Assembly (NCBI GenBank): GCA_013339895.1
Contig: JABACO010000007.1
Location: forward strand, 8,947,635 to 9,011,634
DNA: 64,000 nucleotides
Source of the DNA: Ephydatia muelleri
Lineage: Eukaryota; Porifera; Demospongiae; Spongillida; Spongillidae
Reading direction: 5' to 3'
This document shows positions 11,572-21,397 of this stretch, one piece after another. Numbering within the stretch: the first letter of the stretch is position 1; each line of letters begins with the position of its first letter. The position numbers and the translations under genes are program-made. The notes below the pieces were generated by a model. The model did no database searches, was not told the DNA's origin, and worked only from the letters and a program-made list of their open reading frames with translations.

Positions 11572-14500
11572 TCAAAATTTTACTTTCCTATTCACTGGAC
11601 GCAAGACTAGAACATTGTCAATTCCAAAGTCAAATTTCATTGTAGTGTTGAACTCAGCACATTGATTCATTATCCGACTTAGAGGGATGAATACTGATGA
11701 TCCATTTTTCTCTTTGATGTTAGTGAATACTTATAATGGAAACAGTTGTGTATCATAATAAGGATGCTTTTCATACCAGTGAACATAAGCAAACACATGT
11801 GATACAAACTTCTCTGGTTGTTCTGGCAGCATTATTCCTACCACGTGGTAACAAAAATACTGAATTTCTCCTGCCTGATACTCAGAATGTCTGGATAATT
11901 GATTGGTTCCTTGAATCGACTCAGGCCAGTAAGCAATTATGCTATGTGAGTGATTTCCTTTTGCTTTTACAGACAAATGTATTTCACCGAAAACATTAGC
12001 CTCATGAAAAACATCATGACTCATGTTGACATGAGTAATCTTTGATGTTGGATATAATGTCATGTACACATTCCTAAGCCACTCAACTTCATGTAACAAT
12101 AACAGTTTTTCACATTTTTTTGACACGGCTTCACACAGAAAATGATTTGTTGCATTAATTTCTTCAATTGGGCATAGTGAAAATCTGGAATGCGTGTTCA
12201 ATAGGTTAGGATCAGCACTTGTCTGCTGAATCGATCCTTTGTAGGATGTTTCATCATTAATATCACTAAACCATTCAAAGCAAGGCTGTTCTGATGACAA
12301 TTTAATCATGACCACTGAATCCTGGTAGTTTAAAAATTTAGTCATTATCTGAAGTTCTGGACACATCCAGTTCTTGTTGAAACTTTCAAATATTCCATTG
12401 TAGCGCTCAAAGGGAAAACACCAAAAAGAATGAACTGGTCCGTAGTCAAATAAACATTGCTTCAAATGCAAATGAAGGTGCATATTTGGTGTACATTTAC
12501 TTTTACCATACAGCTGCTCGTAGCATTTACAGAACTGAGTTAATTTGCGATCTCCCTCCATGATATCATCAATGTTAATAATAGGCTTGAGAATGAAAGA
12601 GCATGCTTCAACAAACAACGACCAACATTCTAAATGTTCTTGTGATAAAATAGATAAGAGTGCAGGTATAGAATAGATTAGCACCCAATTCTTCCACTGA
12701 TCAGCTGTTAGAGAAGATACTTGAGACTCTACTTTGTGTGGAATGCGGCCAATGTTTAATGGGACCCTAATTCTGTCAACTGTGTCCTGCATATTTTGGT
12801 AGTCTGATTTAGATAAAAGAGATTCATCTTTCCATACAGACATCATGTACTTAGCAGTGCCTAGTAGAAGATTGTGCATTGGATCTACTACATGGTAGCG
12901 AACAAGATCAAAATACGGTAGTCGTACTAGTTCTGAGTACCTGACTCCCCATGCTTTTTGTATTGCCTTTCTTTCCAAAACCAGTTTCTTTTGCTTAATC
13001 TGATTCAAAACATGCATATGAGAGGCATGATCTCTTGCAATCCACGAGGCATTGTCAAAACCTGAATAATCAGGCTTTGAATTAAACTGATCAGTTACAA
13101 ATTCTTTCAAACATTTTGAGCAACCTCGTCTAGCATTATGAGAAAAAAACCCACATAATTTACGAGTTGCTGGAATATCAGCAGAAATTGATGTTAGCAT
13201 GCATCGGACTGATGTAATTCCAAATGCAGACTGTGACTTGATAAAAACGCCATGCCAGAGTTCTAACAATTCATCAATAAGAGGCTTCAAAAATGAGTTA
13301 ACTGTGAGCTTTGGTTCATTAGGACCTGGAATACACCCCACAATAATGATATTCTCAAGATTATATCTTTTGTGTCGTGGCAGATTTTCAATGACTAAGT
13401 AAAGCATTCCTACACTATAGTTGACATGTTTATATATCCTAAACCAGTCTATGTTTAGTCGTAATGCAAGGCTGAATGGTGTTGACAAAAATTGCCCAGG
13501 GCTGGACAGCTCTTTCCAAACATTGCCATCATACACATCTGATAATACATTTTCTTCAGACAATCGAGTTCTCCATTGTTCAATGTCTGTGATAAAATCT
13601 TTTTTTTGAAATAATCGAGACAATGACTGCTTAAGTGAGTTGTAAATGTAAATCTTCTTTGGGACAAACTTGTACTTTTTTCCACATTTAACTTTCCGAA
13701 GAAGCTCTGCCCCACAAGTTTTGCTAGTGTATTCCGACTTGACAGTGCAAGTTACATTTGCCGAGGCACTACTAGGGATCCTGTGGCAGGCTGAGCATTT
13801 AGGGCACACAGCAAATTTATTGAACTCTTTTTTATAGTGTCCAAACATTTTTCTCAGTTTGTATATGTTATTAGGGAGTTGTACTAATATGAAATTGATT
13901 TTTTCATTGTTTACACACTGTGCAATTATTTTTATTATTGAATAGAAAACAACTAAAATAAACTCAATGCCTCTATCTGATACCTTGTACATTAGTTGAA
14001 AGAAAATCAAACTCATTGCTAATGGCTGAAGCACAAGGGAACTTAAAGATGGCTCGTTTTTGTCTACATGCGCATCCTCAACTTGATAGTTAGAAACTGA
14101 AAGTTCTATACTGCTAGACAATGGTGTAGGTGTACTTACATAGCCACCTTCTTCTTGTGGAAAAAGTTCTTGCTCTATGATATCAATCTCATCCAACAAC
14201 CTGTAATTCGTCGTCTTCCTCTGGGTTCTCCAAACTTGATACTGCATCAGAACCCTCAACATTCCATTCGTAAGCATCTTCGAAGTCCTCATCTGAATCC
14301 TGCTGATCTTCATTTTGAGCACTGGTGTCTTGCATATCTTCTACTTCATCAGTACTGTCAGGATCTTGCGGAGAAGCAGCTTCCTTAGGAAAACGCGAAT
14401 TCAATGGTCTACAATACAAAGGGTTAGAATGACGTTTGTATTGAGAATAGCTCAGATTTTCTTGGCATTTAGGACATCGAATTCTGTTGCGCATAGACAT
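11572..14500 (-). CDS. CACTA-2 TNP2-type transposase
   Basis: Starts at ATG 14500 (MSMRNRIRCPKCQENLSYSQ), a C-x2-C...H-x5-C zinc-finger-like N-terminus, followed by a D/E-rich region. A donor-like GTAAGT near 14141 and the non-conserved stretch to about 13855 suggest an intron that happens to be open. The TNP2 core is continuous over about 700 residues: FAVCPKCSACH, VLSDVYDGNVW, LNIDWFRIYKHVNYSVG (near 13450), IIIVGCIPGPNEP, SADIPATRKLCGFFSH (near 13170), RGCSKC, VVDPMHNLLLGTAKYM (near 12870), PNMHLHLHLKQCLFDYGP and FPFERYNGIF. One in-frame TAA at about 11733 separates the last ~53 residues (VFIPLSRIMNQC...), which still align with the family C-terminus. It is the best-preserved TNP2 gene in the window, possibly recently silenced by that stop, unless the stop is tolerated. 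Confidence 0.88.
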
Positions 14501-14555
14501 TTTGAATTGGGTAATAACTTTTAAAATTTAATGCCACGCACGTGCTTCACGCGAA
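14501..14555. promoter_or_regulatory. 55-bp bidirectional gap of CACTA-2
   Basis: This separates the divergent start codons of the transposase (minus, 14500) and the accessory gene (plus, 14556). It holds CACGCACGTGCTTCACGCG, rich in CG and with a CACGTG-like core. A shared promoter must lie here or extend into the 5' exons. Confidence 0.45.
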
Positions 14556-15799
14556 ATGAGCGGGCAGCAGCGAGCTCGAGGTCGAGGTGATAAAAGTGCA
14601 CATCGTCGTCTGGAAGGAGATACACCCGAGAGAATTAGTGAGGTAATAGTAAGAAACTTCAGCAATTCAATTTTATTTTTAATTGGTCACAGTCAGGTCA
14701 CATTGTACCCAGAAGACTGGTACATGTAGATGGCATGACGGCTGGCGCCTCGACGAGTTCATTTTACGGCCATGGACAGACATGTACACCTGCTGCGGAT
14801 AATCCTCAAACGTGGCTTCCAGGCGAGACCATACATGTAGATTGTCACAGTGGTACAAGCGCTACCAATTCTGGATCCAACTATCAAAGCACAGAGATAC
14901 AGCTAAAAGAGTGGATGCATCAGCTTGTATCTGATATGCAAGCAGCAGTGCTAGGACGTTTAAGTGAAATTGATGAAAAAATTAATAGCCTTTCTGTCCG
15001 AGTTTCTAAACTAGAGGATGACGGTGTACACTCGCACAGCAATGAGTCTCCCACTACAGGCGTACGGGTTTCTCAGCCAAGTCACAGTGAAATTCGCACA
15101 CGCAAAACCCCCACTGAGATACAAGCAAGTTATCACGCTGATTTATAAGTTGTTATATTATCCATGCACGTCGTCCTTTCTGCAGAGTCGCATCAGGGAA
15201 GTGTATTGAAATTTAGGAGAGGATAACCAGTTTCGTCTTGATGAAGAGTAAGAACTTGTGACTTCTACAATTTTTATTCCATGAAATTATTTACTTTGCA
15301 TAGGATTGATAGTGAGCACAACTCCAAGGTAGTGAAGCTGTGGCAGCTGAATTCACCAGCCCGCTTGCAATTATTAAACGTATCTTTACATTTGAATTGA
15401 TTTGCTAAAATCTAGCCCTTGTATGTATAGGTGGTCTTGCAACGTACAGGCGAACTCTGAAAAGAGCTCTGACAGACGAGTGTGCTAGTCGGCGTACAAA
15501 GCGTTCCCGCCAACAGCGTGTAAATGCATACTTACTGAGTTAAGTTGTAACAAATTGTTATCTTTCACTTGCAGCTCTGGGAAAAAAGATGTGAAACGAT
15601 AACAAGCGACGAAGAAAGAAGGCTTTGGAGTGACATAAAACCTTGTGCAATGTCAGAGGAGGAAACTGATGAGGAAGATCCACAGGCATTGATGCATCGT
15701 AGACCATCATGGCGTTCTGAACAATGTAACGAACTGATAGACACACTGGATGCTCGAAACAGCCAACTGCACAAGAAGTATCCTAGCAAAAACGCATAA
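14556..15799 (+). CDS. CACTA-2 accessory gene (multi-exon, coiled coil plus acidic C-terminal region)
   Basis: Exon 1 (14556-14642) starts MSGQQRARGRGDKSAHRRLE and ends at a GTAATA donor. Exon 2 starts after GGTCACAG at about 14693 (SGHIVPRRLVHVDGM) and contains a coiled coil, MQAAVLGRLSEIDEKINSL followed by VRVSKLED. Later exons by AG/GT borders lie at about 15190-15249 (IREVYWNLGEDNQFRLDEE-like, with one TGA in place of Trp), 15303-15380 (KVVKLWQLNSPARLQLL), 15432-15520 (basic, RRTKRSRQQR) and 15575-15799. The last encodes ITSDEERRLW, an acidic SEEETDEED block and a W-containing segment (HRRPSWRSEQCNELIDTL). The same architecture occurs at 4853-6107. Its function is unknown to me. By analogy with plant TnpA it could bind the element ends. 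Confidence 0.58.
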
Positions 15800-16182
15800 C
15801 CGGACCGCTACTACAGACTTCTCCTCCTTCCACACCACATTGGATGGTTCATCAGTCAGTCGTTTAACCTTTTACCATTTTCAAGTGTACCAGTGCAGCT
15901 AGCTACATGTAGATCTCCAATTAATGCTCTGTGTAATGATTAAAATAACTATTATATTTGTCAATTAATAGAGCTACTCACCACGTGGCATATATTCGAT
16001 TGATGTCCTGCGTGTAAGGAATAAAAGGAACTGTCCCTATGGTTAGTTGGTTGCAATTGCAAAATGCAACGATTGTGTTTCATCCAACAGATTCTCATTG
16101 CTGAGTGTTTTCCGTAGCACAGCCCCATGCAACTTGTGGTAAATTTCACACACATGCACGCACACACACATGCTCAGCGTAC
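15800..16182. other. non-coding between accessory gene and MITE
   Basis: 3' flank of the accessory gene, ending in a CA-rich run (16149-16172). The right terminus of CACTA-2 may lie here but I could not identify it. Confidence 0.4.
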
Positions 16183-16989
16183 TTAAGGCTGCCACCTAAT
16201 GAATTTACGTCATAAAAAATGGCGCCTATGTACAAAAAGTCAAATCTCACGCAAGAAGCGTACCCTATGATAGAAACTTTAGACGAGTGTATGTTATACA
16301 CTGTTCCAACTATTAGTAACGTTCTATGATTAGAAAGCATCCCTGCGGCATGTAACCGCTTGGAATACGGCGATATAACCGATTACGGCTGTATGCCGGG
16401 ATGTTGCGATCCGTGTCTTAGAAAACTAATGGGGTATTTAAAATCCCCATATGTTTGCACCTATTACGCCGACTGGGGAATTTAAATAATTGGCTTGCTG
16501 TATTCACAACAACCATGAACAAAGTTCAAAATGGCCGACCAGCTGCACAAAGACTAATGAATCTTCGATGCACGGTCCAGTTATTGAAATCCCCAGTCAT
16601 AAACCATTAGTATGAACCTAGAGGAACCTGCCAAGCATTTAAAAGTTACCTTCGAGCTGCATTTTCATCCCAGCGTTTTAGAAGTTCGTTAATACGCGGG
16701 TCAAGTACAGTGGTTATTAAAAAATAACCAGGAGGCTGATTAGTGTTGCTCGACAGCTGCTTTTAATTTTTGACAATCGTTAGTTTGGGAGCATATAACG
16801 CAAATGTTATGCTGTGGATCTGTTTAGGGTCATAATAGGTATGAAAGTTGTACAAAGGTAGACATCATACGCTAACGGGAGATCGATAAGTAACGATCCG
16901 AATAACGTCATAATGATGTAATACAAACATGAATGTTGACAATGTGTCAACAACACGAAAACAAGATTTTTAACATGAGGCAGCCTTAA
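16183..16989. mobile_element. TTAA-flanked MITE (807 bp)
   Basis: Left end TTAAGGCTGCCACC (16183) and right end GAGGCAGCCTTAA (to 16989) form a short inverted repeat GGCTGCC with TTAA on both sides. Nothing inside resembles a protein. TTAA target sites are used by piggyBac and Kolobok elements, so this is a non-autonomous member of one of them. CA-rich DNA lies on both sides, so it sits in or beside a CA microsatellite. Confidence 0.6.
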
Positions 16990-17002
16990 CTACCCTGAGT
17001 GC

Positions 17003-17044
17003 ACGCCCACACACACGCACGCACACACACACGCACGCACACAC

Positions 17045-17092
<48 letters not shown>
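17003..17092. repeat. (CA)n microsatellite
   Basis: CACACGCACG units grade into a pure CA run ending at 17091. Confidence 0.95.
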
Positions 17093-17934
17093 CAGGATCT
17101 TTCACTGCAGCGTACTTCTTTGTGACCGCGCCGTTACCACGGCTTCCAGAACGGCTTTTAGTTCGCACAAGTAAATCTCTCTTGTTTTTCTCCCCTCGAG
17201 TCATGATTAGAGACGTCATGAAAAGGTCAGCAAAATCGGATACGGCGCGGGTAAGAGATTGTGTTTTCATTCACAATTGCTGCTAATCTGTGTCTTTTCT
17301 TATATGTAAATAAAAGAGTGGAGTTGGAGCGTTAAAAGGTACACGCTTCGCTAGGCTTTCTTTACCCCTTTTTCTATACTCTCAGCTAAGAGTCTGAGTG
17401 ATTAAGGTGGTGTCAAGCGCAAGATATCCCGCTAACTGCGTAGGCTAGCTGAGTGCATTTTAATTTTTACGGATGACCTTTTTTTTGCTATAGCTGTTCT
17501 GAGGGGAAGCAGTTTGAAGCGCTGGCCAGCACGACGCGAACTCTCCCGTTGTCGCGTTGCAATGGATTGCTGAGCAACTCGTGCAGCGGGTTGAAGAGCC
17601 AGCAGTGGAGTCTTTCCTCGATAGCTGCAGAGTTTGAACGTTGAATATTGATTGTTGTACGTGTATGTTTTTGATTGTAGTAAATTAAGAATCCAACTAG
17701 TATACCATGAACAGAATCGGAGTGCGTACCCAGCACCGTATACGGTGCAAAGTGTCACAAAGTGGTATACGGAGACATTGTTTTGTGAATCCTTCTAAGC
17801 GCACGTGATGCGGTTGAGGATACTCGAAATAAACACAGTGCGAAACTGGTTCATTCCGCAAGTGGGATTCTTGATGCGTAAACTCGAAATATACGCAAAA
17901 TATCCGATAGCGTATATCCAGTTTTTTGCACAGT
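17093..17934. other. non-coding, unassigned
   Basis: No conserved domain in any frame. It ends where the 24-bp array begins. Confidence 0.4.
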
Positions 17935-17935
17935 G

Positions 17936-18652
17936 ATGTACACACAAGGCACACACACACGTACACACAAGGCACACACACAATGTACACACAAGGCACA
18001 CACACCACGTACACACAATGCACACACACCTGTGCACACAAGGCACACACACCACGTACACACAAGGCAACACCACGGCACTCACACCATGTACACACAA
18101 GGCACACACACCACATACACACAAGGCACTCACACCATGTACACACAAGGCACACACACACGTACACACAAGTCACACACACCTGTACACACAAGGCACA
18201 CACACCTGTACACACAAGGCATACACACCATGTACACACAAGGCACACACACCACATACACACAAGGCATACACACCATGTACATACACCACGTACACAC
18301 AAGGCATGCACACCACGTACACACAAGGCACACACACCACATACACACACCACATACACACAAGGCACACACCATGTAAACACAAGGCACTCACACCATG
18401 TACACACAAGGCACACACACCACGTACACACAAGGCACACACACCACGTACACTCAAGGCACACACACCACGTACACACAAGGCATACACACCATGTACA
18501 CACACGGCACACACACCATGTACACACAAGGCACTCACACCATGTACACACAAAGCACACACACCATGAACACACACTGCACACACACCACATACACACA
18601 AGGCACATACACACCACGTACACACAAGGCACATACACCATGTACACAGGAG
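17936..18652. repeat. 24-bp minisatellite, array 2 (CA-rich)
   Basis: About 30 copies of the GTACACACAAGGCACACACACCAC-type unit with variants (CATG for CACG, and CTGT or TCACAC substitutions). Same unit as 9338-9517. Because 24 is a multiple of three, several frames are open on both strands for hundreds of bases (TYTQGTHT-type repeats on plus, Cys/Val-rich on minus). I treat these as artefacts. Confidence 0.93.
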
Positions 18653-18957
18653 GGGTGGTGTGCAAAGCCTTGGTAGAACACAAGAGGGTGCACACACACC
18701 ACAAGCAAGTGCACACAACATTTGCACACACACACACACACACCAAAATACACACCACTGACAAGGCTATGCACCATTAGGCCCAGACATATCCAGTGCA
18801 TAAAAATAGACCTTGCTCCATAAACCGCCATGGCGATTTATACAAATCATTACTGACACACCCAATGTAAAATGGCCGCCCTTGTAATAGTAGCCATTCC
18901 GCAAACAAATCATACCAAGCCAGAGGGACTAGTAGGCGCTAAAAATGAATACAAGGG
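18653..18957. other. non-coding flank of Merlin
   Basis: CA-rich tail of the minisatellite, then unassigned sequence up to the Merlin TSD. No gene seen. Confidence 0.4.
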
Positions 18958-18965
18958 ACGTGATT
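18958..18965. repeat. Merlin target-site duplication, left
   Basis: ACGTGATT, repeated exactly at 20480-20487 on the other side of the element. Merlin elements make 8-9 bp duplications. Confidence 0.88.
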
Positions 18966-20479
18966 GGTTGTCCTTCAGTTTAGCCCCAACCTACTTAATA
19001 TTCATTGGAGGTAATTGGTCAATAATTAACACCAATCAACAGATATTCGCTTATTGAACATTTCACGTATTACGTAATGTTGTCATGGCAGAACTTAATA
19101 TTCATACATACAATACATATAAATTACATGGGGTACTGTTCGGCTATGTGCTTTAAAATATGGCCAAAAGCTACGGGACCACCGAACTTTCGCCGCCACA
19201 TGTATTCAGGCAGATAAGTGGCGAACAGCTTCGAATTCATAGTCCGTTCCTTGCGCATCATCCGTTTGCATGAACTCCACATGCATTCTACTCCTTGGGT
19301 GTGTGCGCCAGTCAGAGGATCCACAAAATGGAGCGAGTGATTTACTGTCAGGTGTACGGTGCCTGTTGTCGCGGCAAGCTGATGGTATGCCCCTCGTCGC
19401 TGTAAACGACTGTCCCCGGCCGGACATGCTGAGCAATGATGGGGAGTAATGTTGCAGCATCCCTTTTAGCCACTTCCACAAGAAAGCTATCTCCACTTCC
19501 TCTCTCCATCCCTCCAAAGACCCAGTGCCCCTCCACGGCTCGTCCTCTGTTATATTTCCTCTTCCCAAATTTGCTCTCGTCCAAGGAAAGGGACGTTTTT
19601 TGAAGGTATGTATGAAAGCCTTTAGATTAGGTATGTGAATTTATAAACCTTCCACTTTTCCCGATGATCCCACAATTCAGGCAGTCACCTGGAAATCTTA
19701 CAGGTCTTGAGGTTGTTGCACCAGTGGTCAACTAAAACGCCACTCGGAAAAGCACAGGATGAAGTAAAGGTGACTGAGATCTATAGAGGCTATGGGGAAG
19801 GGTATCTTAAGGTTTTTTTTCTTTTCAAGGTTGCAAGTGCCACTGCCGTAGACTGGTACAACTTTATAAGAGACATCTGCATCCAGTACTTCATCGACCA
19901 TCCAGCAGTGATAGGAGGTCCAGGAAAGGTAGTGGAGATGAGTGCCACCTCCTTCTAACACCCTTCTTTAGGGCACCGCCACCCCCGCTCCTCCGGACTA
20001 CTCTTCCTTTTCACTAGGTTCATGGCTCTTCCACAGCTGCAGGTCTTGCTTGAAGGAAGGAGCTTCATCATCTGACACCACCGAATCGTCGAATCATGAT
20101 CAACCAGTTCACGGCATAGCTCGAAATATGTGAGAGGTTCAATCAGAAAATAAGTAAAAACCCTAGGAATGTGTTGAGCCATCTCCGCCACTAGCTATCC
20201 GCCACCAACGAGTACATGCGCATTAATGTGAAACGCACATGGCCCCCCTTTTACACATGTATCTGCGCATGCTCTGAGGAGCATCGGAGCATGCTCTAGA
20301 CAGAGTCCTCGGAATGTGGAGGTGTTGAGGACGACCAAATCTAAAATGCTGAAGGCCCTTTTTGCCGTGACAACGTTACGTAATACGTGGAATGTTCAAT
20401 ATCTGTTGATTGGTGTTAATTATTGACCAATTAACTCCATGGAATATTAAGTAGGTTGGGGCTAAACTGAAAGACAACC
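18966..20479 (-). mobile_element. Merlin DNA transposon, complete ends
   Basis: Long terminal inverted repeats of ~125 bp begin GGTTGTCCTTCAGTTTAGCC at 18966 and end as the inverse at 20479 (GGTTGTCTTTCAG... read from the right). They differ by a few substitutions and a small indel. An exact 8-bp TSD (ACGTGATT) flanks the element. The interior encodes an ISXO2/IS1016-like transposase whose middle part is inverted. At 1514 bp it has a typical Merlin length. Confidence 0.93.
19124..20191 (-). pseudogene. Merlin transposase (ISXO2-like) with internal inversion
   Basis: Minus-strand N-terminal part (20191-19943): helical region, then zinc ribbon CSCGRAMNLVKRK...GWRCPKEGC. Minus-strand C-terminal part (19584-19124): DESKFGKRKYNRGR, GHWVFGGMERGSGD, PGTVVYSDEGH, then TGAHTQGVECMWSSCK and LPEYMWRRKFG. 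The catalytic stretch that belongs between them lies on the plus strand at about 19585-19942: KGTFFEG, HQWSTKTPLGKAQDE, and TAVDWYNFIRDI ending in IGGPGKVVEM. In ISXO2 proteins VEM is followed directly by DES, so the inverted block ends exactly at that junction. Intron-like GT...AG borders are visible inside the inverted block. The gene cannot be expressed as one protein. The long TIRs and exact TSD show the element itself is otherwise whole. Confidence 0.85.
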
Positions 20480-20487
20480 ACGTGATT

Positions 20488-20938
20488 AACTCACCTTGCC
20501 AATTTGCCTCTGATATAACAAAAAAAGAGTTGAAAAAGTCGGCGGTCACTTTGGAGCGAATGTTAGAAAGAAAACAGCCACGAAAAAAAAAGTCAACCTG
20601 GTGAAATAGAAAAGCCAATCCATACCTTTCATAACAGAAACAATAACACGAGCGCAATACAGCCGCTCCTAAAAGACACCATAACGGTCAAATTATTCAA
20701 AACAGCCCTGGCGGTGGAATAATTATTACAATTGACGCTCAAAGAGTTAACACGCGCACTGTTATTTACTTAGTCGCCGTCCCTACTAACCTGGCGCATT
20801 TGATGTGTCAAGCGGAACCATATGATAATTACAGTTGGGCGTAGCCCGACCTTCGTGTCTTGGCTGAAGGTCGCGGGCGGCCGGTATGACTAGACTTGTC
20901 GCTTAACTTAATTCAAACTTGACTCTGCTTGCCTCAAA
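20488..20938. other. non-coding, unassigned
   Basis: AT-rich sequence right of Merlin, no domain recognised. Confidence 0.4.
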
Positions 20939-21090
20939 GAGCGCGAGTACGTAGTGTAGAATCGCGAGTGCGAGTCATGAAGTCTCGAGCGGCGAGTAGG
21001 GTCGAATCGAGTACGAGTGGAGTTGAATCGAGTGCAAGTCGATTCGGACACGAGTGTGAGTCAAGCGAAGTGCGAGCGTGAACTTGGCCG
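20939..21090. repeat. degenerate CGAGTNCGAGT-rich stretch
   Basis: Many imperfect CGAGT/CGAGTG words (GAGTACGAGTGGAGTTGAATCG-type) without a fixed period. It lies just inside the right CACTA terminus. Confidence 0.6.
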
Positions 21091-21119
21091 GGGCCTGTAA
21101 TACATGATTTCAATTTGGT

Positions 21120-21397
21120 CCTATATGTACTTACCCTGTAAAGTCAATGGCAAATCTATCGCTAGCAAACGTATTGCAAAGACGTAGGTAAATATAAAAC
21201 GGTATCTACACCTGTAGCAAATATGTTGTAAATATGTAGGTAAATATGTAAGTACGTGGTAAATGTATTGCAAACATTAGCGTAAAGACATTACATGTGT
21301 TCATATGCGTAAATATGTGTGCAAATTTAATGTTTCATGTTTGCGACAAGTTTACGCATCGTGTTCAGACGTAGTAAACCCAACTTTTTGTCCAGTG
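21120..21397 (-). repeat. CACTA/EnSpm right terminus with subterminal repeats
   Basis: Read inward from 21397 the sequence begins CACTGGACAAAAAGTTGGG and continues with TTTACTACG, TTTACG, TTTGCAATA and TATTTAC words, the same set as at 4491-4750. It cuts into the LINE-A coding region. The flank GAA (21398-21400) equals the flank left of 4491. Confidence 0.6.

Noticed and set aside
17926-18780. Long open frames on both strands (for example a 284-residue His/Thr-rich frame and a 355-residue Cys/Val-rich frame)
   Set aside because: They are by-products of a 24-bp repeat whose length is a multiple of three. No non-repetitive protein part is attached.
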